DNA from: Plasmodium relictum
Lineage: Eukaryota; Apicomplexa; Aconoidasida; Haemosporida; Plasmodiidae
DNA: 64,000 nt
Assembly: GCF_900005765.1 (NCBI RefSeq)
Contig: NC_041692.1
Span: forward strand, 1,054,001 to 1,118,000
Reading direction: 5' to 3'
A model generated the notes under the pieces. It had not been told where the DNA came from. It was given only the letters and a program-made list of their open reading frames with translations, and did not search any database. Shown piece after piece: positions 30,887 to 45,087 of the stretch (the stretch's first letter is position 1; every line of letters starts with the position of its first letter). A program made the translations under genes and the position numbers.

Positions 30887-32611
30887 TTATTTTTCTGAAT
30901 TAATTACTTGATTTCTAAATTCATTTAAGGTATCTATACGTTTAGTTAAACTCTCAATGTTAATTTGAATTAAATTTTCTGCGTTTTCATGATCTGTATT
31001 CTGTTTTTTTAAAAGAGTTAGTTCTTTGTTGATATTTTCTATATTATCTCTAATTATATGTATGCTGTTTGTTAAAGCTTCAAATATAATTTTAAAATCT
31101 TTTATATCTAAACTAAAAGAATGAATAATTTTTTGTATTTCTGATACATTATTTGCAGTATCTTCTGATTCGCTCTTTACGTCAAGTAGATAATTTGATA
31201 ATCTATTTATTTCATTTCTCATAGTCATAATTGAGACAATTGTGCACAATGGTGCAAATCTGCACACATAAGAGGTAGGTTCGTTGTTAGAATTCTTTCC
31301 ACCAAATAGAAAAAAAGCTTTCGTTTGCGAGTGTAAATTTAAAGTGCCATAATCATAGCAGCAATTAATTTCTTTAGATGATATTTGGCAGTTAAACCAG
31401 CAATTAGATGGTATATCATAAACATATAGATCAGGGACAGTATAATTAGAAAACCATCCAGAAAAAAGACCGCCAGATATCCACATTTTTTTATCAAAAA
31501 TTACAGCACCATGTTTCCATCTTGGACAAGGAGCTTCTCCGGCAGAATTATTTACTAATATCCAATTTTCTTTTTTCAAATTATAAATCCACAATTCATT
31601 AGTTGGACTTCCTCTATTCGATAAATCTCCACCAAATAAATACAGAAAACTATAATTTACATTATCTTTTGTAGTTCTATCTAGCCAAACCATAGAAGAA
31701 AAAACTCTACCAGAAGGACAGTTACCTTTGTACTTAATTTCGGACCATTCTCCCCTTATAAATTTATGCCCACTGTTTAATAATTCATTATTTTTATTTA
31801 TTCCTCCCCAAATAACTGTTGTATATGTATCTGGACAAAATGTATAAGCATGTCCATATCTTGTTTCTGGAACTATATCTAATTTAAAAGAATACATAGA
31901 CCATCTGTCTTCCATAAAATCATACATATAGCAGTCTTTTGCTAATATATTAGGCCCACATAATCCTCCAAATAATAATAAGCATGGGCTATTCTTAACA
32001 CTATATGCTAATGTCATCGATGCGTAAGCCCTTTTTCCTGGATTTATATTTAACTTTTTAGAAGTAAACACATTACTACCATAAGTAAACGTTAAGAATT
32101 CATTTAAATATTCATTTAGTGAATTAATTCCACCATAAATAAAAAATTTATTGTCATATTCTACTATAGAATGTCCATATTTTTTAGTAAAAACTTTATT
32201 ATCATGATAAATATGAGATAAAAAAAACTCTGGTGGAGATATAACACAGTCTGCTACTCTTCCATTTGGTGTTGTGTTGTGTTTCCCATCGACTTTTAAT
32301 TTCGAAGAATTAAAAATATGCCTTATTGTTTTTGAATCCTGAGGATTTATCGTATTATCATCTTGGGGACTCTTTTTTTTTGTAGTAGATTTTAAAGATT
32401 TAAATGTATCAGATGTTTGATTTGATAAATTCCCATTTTCATCATGTTGTTCAACATTGTTTAAGCTATTATTTTTGCTTAAAGAGTTTGTTTTTTCTGT
32501 AAGATTTTTTTTTGAAGTGGTTGAATTTTTTGATTTTCTACTAAAAAATTTTCTTCTTCTTTCTTTTCCATCAAATTCTTCACTTTCCGAGAAATCGGAT
32601 ATATCTGACAT
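30887..32611 (-). CDS. Kelch repeat protein with C-terminal coiled coil
   Basis: Single exon, 574 residues. Residues 1-115 are charged, Ser/Lys/Asn-rich and begin 'MSDISDFSESEEFDGKERRR'. Six kelch blades span about 139-445, with the Gly-Gly signatures 'FFIYGG', 'LLLFGG', 'TVIWGG', 'LYLFGG', 'MWISGG' and 'FFLFGG'. The last 120 residues are heptad-rich ('LLDVKSESEDTANNVSEIQ'), a coiled coil for dimer formation. No BTB domain is present, so this is not Kelch13. A scaffold or adaptor role is inferred from the fold; the partner is unknown. Blade architecture resembles the Tea1/rabring-type kelch-coiled-coil proteins. Confidence 0.9.
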   Translation of the reverse strand: MSDISDFSESEEFDGKERRRKFFSRKSKNSTTSKKNLTEKTNSLSKNNSLNNVEQHDENGNLSNQTSDTFKSLKSTTKKKSPQDDNTINPQDSKTIRHIFNSSKLKVDGKHNTTPNGRVADCVISPPEFFLSHIYHDNKVFTKKYGHSIVEYDNKFFIYGGINSLNEYLNEFLTFTYGSNVFTSKKLNINPGKRAYASMTLAYSVKNSPCLLLFGGLCGPNILAKDCYMYDFMEDRWSMYSFKLDIVPETRYGHAYTFCPDTYTTVIWGGINKNNELLNSGHKFIRGEWSEIKYKGNCPSGRVFSSMVWLDRTTKDNVNYSFLYLFGGDLSNRGSPTNELWIYNLKKENWILVNNSAGEAPCPRWKHGAVIFDKKMWISGGLFSGWFSNYTVPDLYVYDIPSNCWFNCQISSKEINCCYDYGTLNLHSQTKAFFLFGGKNSNNEPTSYVCRFAPLCTIVSIMTMRNEINRLSNYLLDVKSESEDTANNVSEIQKIIHSFSLDIKDFKIIFEALTNSIHIIRDNIENINKELTLLKKQNTDHENAENLIQINIESLTKRIDTLNEFRNQVINSEK

Positions 32612-33274
32612 TTTTTTTTTTTTTAATTTAATTACGTTTCTATTATATCAATTAAATAAAATTTTTTTTTTTTCTTTTTTTTTTTTGTTTTGTTTATTTT
32701 ATTTTTATAATTTTATAATAAATTGAAAATAATGTTTTTACTCACAAAATTTTCATTTTCATGAGTTTTTATCCAATTTTTAACTTAAGGACACAAGATC
32801 AAATAAACGTGTTGGTTAATTGTAGCATAGTTATTCACATACTTTCTTTTATATTCATTTACACATTTATATATATTTGTTAACTAATTCATAATTTGTT
32901 TATTCTTATGACTTGTTCAGAATATAAAAAAAAATTCTTATTTTATATTTTTTCGTGGTCTCTTTTAAAATTTAGGAAAAGACAAGAATTTTTTTTGCTT
33001 AAAAAAAAAAAGACGAAATTACTAAAATTTATGTAAAAATAAAGTGCCAAATTAAATTAATGTGATATATTTTTTATGAAACAAAAAAAAAAAAATTTAC
33101 AACTTTTTTTAAAGGTCTCCATAAAAAATGAATATAATTAATTCCATATATGTAGCAAGAACATGCTAAGATACAGTTAATAAAAATAATGTTTTAAGAT
33201 TCATATTTTTTATGATTTAATTATTTATAAATATTTAATATAAAGAAAAAAAGAATATTTAAAAAAAAATATGA

Positions 33275-33286
33275 GTAGCTAGCTAC
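33275..33286. promoter_or_regulatory. 12-bp palindrome with two overlapping TAGCTA sites
   Basis: GTAGCTAGCTAC reads the same on both strands and contains TAGCTA twice. TAGCTA-type motifs are reported for the ookinete factor AP2-O. It lies 0.66 kb upstream of the kelch gene and 1.6 kb upstream of the GPR180-like gene. A 12-base palindrome with this GC content stands out here; function is inferred. Confidence 0.3.
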
Positions 33287-34516
33287 TATATCTGAATTTT
33301 ACTTTGTTATGTTTTTTTTTTTTTTCAATTTTTTTTACAACATAAAAAAGAAAAAAAAAAAGATAAATGCATAAATATATTTATGTTTACGTTCACATAT
33401 GCCACATTATTAATTCTTTATTGTTATTCCATTTCTCTTTTTTTATAAAATAAAACTTTACATAAATAAACTATAAAGTTATAAAATAAAAATTCCCTTA
33501 AATATATACCTTTAAATTTAAAGTTAGACATAAATAACATAAAATTAAAAATAATAAAAGAACATACTCATGAACACATCTTTAAATAAATAAATATGCA
33601 TATATACCTAATTCAACATATATATGGACATAAAAATAAAAAAAAATATATTTAGCAAAAGAAAAAATGTTAACAATATTGAGTCTTTAATCATATTAAA
33701 ACTAAGTTCCTACAATATTTCTAGTAGTTACATTTATTAGTTAATTTTAAAGATTATTCGAATAAATATACAGTTTTTTATATTTATAAAAATTAAAATA
33801 TATGCTTTATGAGCATAAAAACACTTTATTTTTAATTTTTTAATAAAAACGCAACGTAAGATTATAAAATTTTATTAAAATTATATAATTTAAAAAAATT
33901 AATTACACATTTTGCATTTGTTAAAATGTGTGCTAAAAATTGTCTAAAAATTTTCAAATTTATTGTGGGATATTTAATCATATATATATTTCTTAAGAGA
34001 AAGCTTTCATGAACAATAGAAATAATATAAATGTGCTCAATTTTTTTTTTGTTCTTTTTTATTTACCATTTTTTTAATAATTTTCCATTTTTTTTTTTTT
34101 TTTTTAAATTTTAGTAAAGTCACTGAATCATGTTATAAATTAACTATTTTTTTTTTTTTAATATATCTAGTTTTTGTATTTAAATGTTTTGTTGATGTTC
34201 AATGATCTTTTAATATTTCTTAGTGTCTTATATTAACACCAGTAAATAAAATTAAGGAATATTACTTACAAAAAAAATGCTGTATTTAAATTAAGTTCTA
34301 ATTAAAAAAATGAAGGAAATATATTTTTATGATATGTTAATTTAACAATTTTTTATAATTTTATATTTTAAATAATATAGAATTACATTTATCTAATTTT
34401 CTTTTTTTTGTTTTTTTGTTTTTTTTCTTTTACCCATTTCACAGTTTAAGGTTGTTTTTTAATATTAAACTATAATTTTTTTTATACTCCCATATAATCA
34501 TAATGATAGAAACAAA

Positions 34517-34524
34517 TGCATGTA
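34517..34524. promoter_or_regulatory. TGCATGTA, candidate ApiAP2 site
   Basis: Matches the TGCATGYA consensus described for AP2-Sp, 369 bases upstream of the GPR180-like start codon. The gene's own stage of expression is not shown by the sequence; an 8-base site can occur by chance. Confidence 0.25.
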
Positions 34525-34892
34525 ATTTTTTATGTTTGGCATTATAAATATTTTTTTATACTTAAAAATACTTATACATTTATATGCATATCTGTTTTTA
34601 AAATAATATGTCTATACAGGAGAAATATTCCAAAAAATATTTCCATTTCAACTGGCTTAATATAAAAGTTCTGTATTATAAAAAAAAAAATAAATAAATA
34701 TCGAAATTGCATAAATAAATGATAAATATATTAATACAAAAAATAATAAGATAAATAAGAAAGAAAAAATAAAAACCAAAAGAGATCTCAAGAGAAAAAA
34801 AATAATAAAAATATTTTAGATGTAAAATAAAAATAAGCCTTATAAAAATTTAGAATACTTATAGTAATTAAATACAGAAAGTAATAAAAAAT

Positions 34893-36404
34893 ATGGCAAA
34901 AAGAGTAAACTATCTTTTTTTTTTTGGGATTTTAACTTTTTTTATAGCTAATACTTATGTGAAAGGAAAAGTATTTCAAGGAACTTTTAACATAAAAAAA
35001 AATGAAAAAATTCATTATTTAACAAAATTCAGTTGTAATATAGGAACTTGCCAATTCAAAATTAAAATGAGACTTAAAGATAATATATATGAAAAATTAA
35101 CCCATAATTATTATAAACTTAGTAGTGAATTACTAAATGATAAAGAGGACAACACAAATAATAATTTATTTAATATGAATTATGATAATGCATACTATGT
35201 ATTAACCAGTAATAAATTAGAGTTTATTCCTCAAAGAATAACATTAATATTGGATAATGAACAAAGATATATAAATAAAGATGAAAAATGTTTTTCTTTT
35301 GGAAAACTAAGAAATACTCATAATTTCAACTTACCTTTTAATTTTAAGTATTATGATTTAGTTAATAGTAAAACATATGATAAGTTAAAAAATTTTATAA
35401 ATAATAAATACACAATATCATTCAATAAAATTTACAGTGAATTAAAAAATAATAAATTAATGCAATCAGAAATGTTAAATTACACATCTTTAGGGAATGA
35501 AAAAAATTCTAATTATGAGAATAAAGATATAACTGCCAAGACGACACATCGTGTTCATGTTTGGTTTTTAATGTTTGATGACTGTTATGATAGCCTTATT
35601 AATAATTTGAAATTAAGTATAAAAACTAAAATAGCTTACTGGGAATATTTATCATATGCATCAAAACTCCATGATATTTCAAGTCTAGCATATGCAAAAT
35701 TAGATGATGACACAAAATTTTACAGTTCAAATATTTTTGATAAAAAAACATTTCTTGAAAGTCCTAAAAGACTTTTATTTTTAGAAAAAAATTTCACTAA
35801 AGTTGAGGTAGGAGATATGTCTTTCTTTATTAAGTATCATAATTTTGATAATATGAAAAGTTTTATTAATATGTATAATAATTTATATAAAAATGGGTTT
35901 TATGAAAAAATTATTGATCATATATATGAAAATGATGGATTTACTGTTGAATATGAAGTTAATATATTTCAAACAAATAAATCTCATTTTTCTTATGAAT
36001 TACAGTATTCTCCCATTCTTACTTTTATTTTAACTGTTTTATATATATTTTTAATTTTTCAATATGGTAGTAAAATTATTCAAAATGTTGTATCTAAAAA
36101 GCATAAGCATGGAATGATTCTATGTGTAACTTTTGTAATATTAATACAACTATTGTCAAATTCTCTTTTATTTATTCATTTATTAGTTTATTCAAAAAAT
36201 GGTATTGGTATACATATTTTTAAGATTTTTTTTAATTTATTGAATTTTTTAGCTCAAATTGTTATGTGTACCATGTTACTTTCATTAAGTTACGGTTTAA
36301 CAATTTTTGAATCAAGTTTTAATATTTTCATAAGAATTAAAGTGATATTTTCTCTTATCACATTTTTTCATGTAAGAAAAAAATTAAAATAAATAAATAA
36401 ATAA

Positions 36405-36466
<62 letters not shown>

Positions 36467-37185
36467 CTTCAGATAATTATAAAAATCTAAAAATATATAG
36501 AATATACAACTATGCAATAATGTTATTAATAATATTGCATATCATAAAATGAATCATTGAATAAACATTTAATTGATAAAATTAGTTTTAAATTTTCTAT
36601 TTAAAGCTCTTATATAATACTTAATTTTTTCTTTTTTGATAGAAATATTTATAAATTATATACTTTGAATTTTTTATTTTAATAATTTTCATTCATTATA
36701 TAAATTAATATGTTACTTTATTTTGTCATATTTGCTTTATTTTTTTATAGATTGTTTTAGTTATATTAGATAACACATATATTATGGAATCATCTTCAAA
36801 ATATTTTGATAACGATAATATAACTGGTTATATAATAGTATTTTTAAGAATAATCTTGACTATTATATATCATGTTAACATAAATAATTTATTTTTAATG
36901 TCAAAGATATCACCAATTCGTAGGTTTCTTAAAAAGATGTACATTTTTGGCATATTTTACATACTCTCATTTCCTATAATTTTTATGATATGCTATATAT
37001 TCGATACATACTGGAGACAGAGATTCATGCTATTTGGAACATCCTTCTTACAGTTTGTTTCTACCTATTTTATTACGAAAATGTTCTTAACAAATTCAGA
37101 ATATTTTAAAGTTTCTGACTTGTCAGCAAGTGATCTTCCTGGAGCAACATCCAGTTGGTTTAATCAAAAATTTCATGCATATTAA
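34893..37185 (+). CDS. GPR180/TMEM145-like seven-helix membrane protein
   Basis: Two exons, 34893-36371 and 36751-37185, phase 0, GTAAGA donor and TTTATAG acceptor; 637 residues. A signal peptide (about 1-25, 'YLFFFGILTFFIANTYVKG') leads a luminal or extracellular domain to about 370. Seven hydrophobic helices follow, starting at 'SPILTFILTVLYIFLIFQYG'; exon 2 carries the last three. The layout fits the GPR180/intimal-thickness-receptor (GOST) family, whose members mostly act in the secretory pathway. Plasmodium relatives have been called serpentine receptors. The end holds 'SDLPGATSSWFNQKFHAY'. There is no evidence of G-protein coupling. Downstream lies a very long poly-T region. Confidence 0.85.
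36418..36462. repeat. (TA)n in the intron of the GPR180-like gene
   Basis: About 22 TA units just after the splice donor; likely length-variable. Confidence 0.93.
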
Positions 37186-37299
37186 AAAATAAATTTCCTT
37201 TAGATATTTACTTTATCATTCATCCTTTATATACTTATTTTTTTTTCCTCTTGTTTTATTATTATCATTATTATTATATATATGTATATATAAATTTTT

Positions 37300-37337
<38 letters not shown>

Positions 37338-38385
37338 TTAAATTTTTTTTTTTTTTTTTTTTTTTTTTTGTATTTTTTTTTTGTATTTTTTTTTTTGTCT
37401 TTTAATAAATATAAATTATTTTTTATAATTTCATAAGATATGCTAAGGTTTAGGAAAAACATAAAAAAAAAAAAATAATAAATAAAAATACAAAAAATTA
37501 ATGTAAATGTTTTTCTATCTTAAAATTATACTTTTATTAAAAAATATAACATTCTTTTTTAAAATATTAATCAAAAAAATATTTATGAAATAAAGTAAAA
37601 AGATGAAAATGCTAAAATTTATCTAGCATTCCAGAATTTCATTTTTATTTTATTTTACTATTTTACTTTATTTTACTATATTTTATTTTATTTATTTTTA
37701 TTTATTATTACTATTTTATTTTTTTTTTTTACTTGATTATGCTATTATATTTAAGTTAAATTAATTATAGTTTTTACATATAAAATTTGTAATCATTATT
37801 CATTTCTTATAATCATTTTCAAGAATATCTTTACGAAAAAAATGACTAATATTTGAAAAGTTAATTCATTATTATTTAGACGCAGAAAATAAAATAATCT
37901 TGAATTTTTTATATTATTTTATTATACGCCAATATACACTATTATATATAATATAAATATTTTGTAAAATTAATTAAAATTCTTTGAAGATTAATAAAAA
38001 GTATTAAAATAGTAAGTATATTTTAAAAAAAATAGTGAGGTTAAAATAGCCAAGTAAAATAACAAGATTTTATAATTCGTTTTTTGTTTTGTATAATTTA
38101 AATATTTATATTATTTAAAAAAACTAAATGAATTTAAGAGGAAAAAAAAATTAACGATAGAAAAAAATATTTTTATGTAATTTAGATACATATTACTTAA
38201 GAAGCATTATAAAATTTGATGGAGTTTATTTTAATTTCATATATCCACTTATATTAATAGTAATTATTGGAAAATACAAATAACTGTTACATATTCTTAC
38301 TTATTATTACATTTTAATATTTATTTTTTGATAATACATAAATTAAATATATTTATAAAGGAAAAAAAGAAATATATTGATAAAA
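37186..38385. other. Intergenic with long poly-T block
   Basis: 3' flank of the GPR180-like gene and promoter of the LC8 gene. Nearly pure T from about 37305 to 37397, broken only by short A/G interruptions. No gene seen. Confidence 0.6.
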
Positions 38386-38667
38386 ATGGCTGATAGAAAA
38401 GCAAATAAAAATGCAGTTGTAAAAAATGTAGATATGACCGAAGAAATGCAAATTGATGCTATTGATTGTGCAAGTCAAGCTTTACAAAAATACAATGTTG
38501 AAAAGGACATCGCTGCTCATATAAAAAAAGAATTTGATAGAAAATATGATCCCACTTGGCATTGTGTAGTAGGAAGAAATTTTGGTTCTTATGTCACTCA
38601 TGAAACTAAAAATTTTATTTATTTTTATATTGGACAAGTAGCTATATTACTGTTTAAATCCGGATAA
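38386..38667 (+). CDS. Dynein light chain LC8
   Basis: Single exon, 93 residues from the ATG at 38386; a TTG nine bases upstream is in frame but would not be used. LC8 is nearly invariant in eukaryotes. Seen: '[19 protein letters not shown]', '[20 protein letters not shown]', '[20 protein letters not shown]' and '[13 protein letters not shown]'. It forms a homodimer that clamps short peptides of dynein intermediate chains and many other partners. Two dynein parts (this and the DNAI1-like gene at 1-1711) lie in the window but 37 kb apart, so the link is coincidental. In P. falciparum an LC8 also serves as a myosin-class adaptor. Confidence 0.97.
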   Translation: MADRKANKNAVVKNVDMTEEMQIDAIDCASQALQKYNVEKDIAAHIKKEFDRKYDPTWHCVVGRNFGSYVTHETKNFIYFYIGQVAILLFKSG

Positions 38668-39616
38668 TTTTTTTTTTTTTTACGATAAATATCATCTTTA
38701 ATTTTTTATATTTAAGGAAATTTATTCAAAAAAAAAAAAAAAAAACTATATCTTAAATTCTTAAAAATGTTAAATATAGTACTAAATATATAAAAAGTAG
38801 ATAAAAATAAATTTTATATATGAAATAAAAAGTATAATACCTCTTAATGGAATTGCTTTACTTTTTCTTTTTTTTTTTTTAACTATCTATACATATTAAA
38901 ATATTTATATATAACTATTAATATATAAATAATCTCGCTTATATATTTAACTATTTATTTTTATTATTATTCATTTATGTATTTCTATAATCATTTCTTT
39001 TCTTTTCTTTTTTTATATGTTCTTCCAAAACAAAAATAATTTGAACTTCTATACATTATTCCTTTAAATTTATCATTTTTGAATAAAGCTTGAATACTTC
39101 AAAAAAAAAAAATTTTTTTTTTTTTTTTTTCATTTTTAATATTTCACTTATCTCATAATAAATTTAGCATAAGAACATTAAAATCAAACTAGATATAAAT
39201 GATAATAATTTATAATGCATTTCATTATATTTAAAAAAAAATAATTAAAAAAATAAAAGAAAAAAAATTTATATGTCTAAATAAAAAGATATGGCAATTT
39301 AAAAATGTATTATACAAGATATATAATATAGTAAAAAGTAGGATATAACTTTAAAAGCATTATTATGAATATATACATATATATATTTTAAAATAAAAAA
39401 TAAAAGTCTGCACAAACAAAAAATTAAAATGAATAAGTCAAAAAGGTTCAAAAAAAAAAAAATTAAGAATTTATGGTATATTATTTAATTTAGAAATAAT
39501 TGTATTGGCATTTAGTAACACTTTTTTGAGGGACCTTAAAAGCAAATAAGAGTAGAATAATGATGCTTTATTTACTAATTTTATTTTATTTATAAAAAAA
39601 GTGAATACTTCATTAT
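38668..39616. other. Intergenic between convergent genes
   Basis: 3' flanks of LC8 (+) and RPB8 (-), with a 27-base A/T homopolymer junction near 39101-39130. Nothing coding. Confidence 0.6.
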
Positions 39617-40308
39617 TTATTCTCTTGTTCTTTCAATATCTACATTTTTTGTGAGTAAATAAATTTTCATATCTATTTCCAAATCTCCAATAAACTGCTT
39701 ATCAGCAGTTAAAGCCATCATCAATCCACCAAAGGAAGCATAAACCGTTCTTTTAAAAAAAAAAAAGAAGAAATATGAATATAGATTAATTTTTCAATGA
39801 ATTACATTTGTTATATATAGAAATTCCTTTATACATAAAATATCATTAATATGAAATATTTATTATGAACAAAATGAAAATGTTGCATAAATAATTTTTC
39901 TTTTAATTATGAAAATAAAATTTTAAACCTTCTTTCAGATGATAATTCTTCAAATTTAAAAATTCTTCCACTCATAATGTATTCAATATTATTTAACGAA
40001 ATGTTTTCAGTTTGTTCCCATATTTTTTCATCGTTTTTCATTAAAAATTTATCTTGTAGAGCCAGATAAATAGCCTATTATAATTATATATATATATATA
40101 TATTTAAATAATTTAAATAATATTATAAATAAATAATATAATACATTACCTTTTTTTCTTCCACTTTAAATAATTCTGAATGAACATCTAGAATTAATTC
40201 AGCATCATAACCAGTACTTTTAGCTTTTATTCTGCTTACTTTTTCAAATTTTGAATTATCTACACTACTTATAACAAAACGATCTTCAAATAAAATACTC
40301 GATGCCAT
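39617..40308 (-). CDS. RNA polymerase I/II/III shared subunit RPB8 (RPABC3)
   Basis: Three exons, 40150-40308, 39929-40074 and 39617-39749 (minus), joined in phase to 145 residues, the usual RPB8 length (146 in yeast and human). The start 'MASSILFEDRFVISSVDNSK' matches RPB8 'MAGILFEDIFDV'. 'ELILDVHSELFKVEEKK' follows, then 'IEYIMSGRIFKFEE' in exon 2, matching 'FEYVMYGKVYRIE', and 'TVYASFGGLMMALTADKQFI' in exon 3, matching 'SAYVSYGGLLMRLQGD'. RPB8 is an OB-fold subunit shared by the three nuclear polymerases. Donors are GTAATG and GTTTAA. The yeast C-terminal 'LLMKKLAF' appears as 'IYLLTKNVDIERTRE', longer and charged. Confidence 0.93.
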
Positions 40309-40756
40309 ATTTATTTTAGTTTTATATAAAAAATTCAAACAAACATTTAAAATTTTTCTAAATATTAATGAAACTATCAAAATTTATAGAATGAATTAAA
40401 AACATAAAACTTATAAAAATTAAAAAAAAATATATATGCACAAAATAATATTATAATAAGAAAATTTAAAAAAAAAAATATTCAAATATTATGTAAAAAA
40501 ACATTTTTTAAATAAAATGAGATATGAAGTAAAAAAAAAAGGAAAATTCCAATATATGCATATACAAGAATAGATAAAAATATTGAACATAATATAATAA
40601 AAAATAAAACAGCTTAAAAAATTAGTAATATTTAATTCTAAAAATTGGTAAAATACATTAATATATATGAAGTATAATACTTCAAAAAAAAAATCTCAAG
40701 ATTAAAAATATAAAACATAAATACAAAAAAAAAAAAAAAATATCAAAAGAATTATT
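40309..40756. other. Spacer upstream of RPB8
   Basis: A-rich 5' flank of RPB8, divergent from the small ORF at 40757. No element recognised. Confidence 0.5.
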
Positions 40757-40930
40757 ATGCCAGATAAAATTAAAGTATTTAAAGTAACTTTTCAAAAGAG
40801 GCAAAGGCTATTTAAAAAAAAAAAAGAAAAAAAGAATGAAAGCAAAATACACAAAATTATAATGAAGTCTCTTAGTGATTGTTCTCTAGGTTATTTTAAT
40901 TTGAAATTTTTTAAACAAGAAGGAATGTGA
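40757..40930 (+). CDS. Possible 57-residue basic protein
   Basis: ATG at 40757, TGA at 40928-40930. It encodes 'MPDKIKVFKVTFQKRQRLF', a Lys run, then 'NESKIHKIIMKSLSDCSLG' and 'YFNLKFFKQEGM'. Codons include AGG, AGC, CAC and GAC, and the residue mix differs sharply from chance frames here. It is strongly basic, like ribosomal or RNA-binding proteins, but I recognise no family. A GTGAAT site near the end could splice to 40976 and beyond, adding a few residues. It sits on the opposite strand between RPB8 and ProRS. Confidence 0.4.
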   Translation: MPDKIKVFKVTFQKRQRLFKKKKEKKNESKIHKIIMKSLSDCSLGYFNLKFFKQEGM

Positions 40931-41255
40931 ATTTATGGGAAAAAGTTGAAATAAAGTTTTACAATTTTATTTTTAGATTTTTATATAAAAATATGGATTA
41001 AAAAAAAAAAAATTGATAAAAAGATCGACATTATTTTTGCTTTTAAAAATATATATATATATAAATGTATATAAAATTAAGTTGGAAAGTTTTAACAAGA
41101 TCAAAATGCACAGAAAAGAATTTTTAACAATAAAAAAATAGATGTATTATTTTGATATATACATATATATAAACTTAATAAAATGGTTTAAAGAAAAAAA
41201 GCACATATATGCATAATAATCAATATAGAAAAAAAAAAATTCAAAAAAAAAATCT
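40931..41255. other. Spacer downstream of ProRS
   Basis: 3' flank of proline-tRNA ligase; A+T-rich, nothing recognised beyond a possible short extension of the ORF at 40757. Confidence 0.5.

Positions 41256-45087
<3,832 letters not shown>

Larger units (their letters stand above)
32612..34892. other. Divergent promoter region, kelch gene and GPR180-like gene
   Basis: 2.3 kb between two divergently read genes. No coding pattern. Two candidate ApiAP2 sites are listed separately (33275-33286 and 34517-34524). Confidence 0.55.

Noticed and set aside
37305-37397. Very long poly-T, considered as a retroposed poly-A tail
   Set aside because: No adjacent gene copy or target-site duplication; homopolymers of this size are common in this genome.
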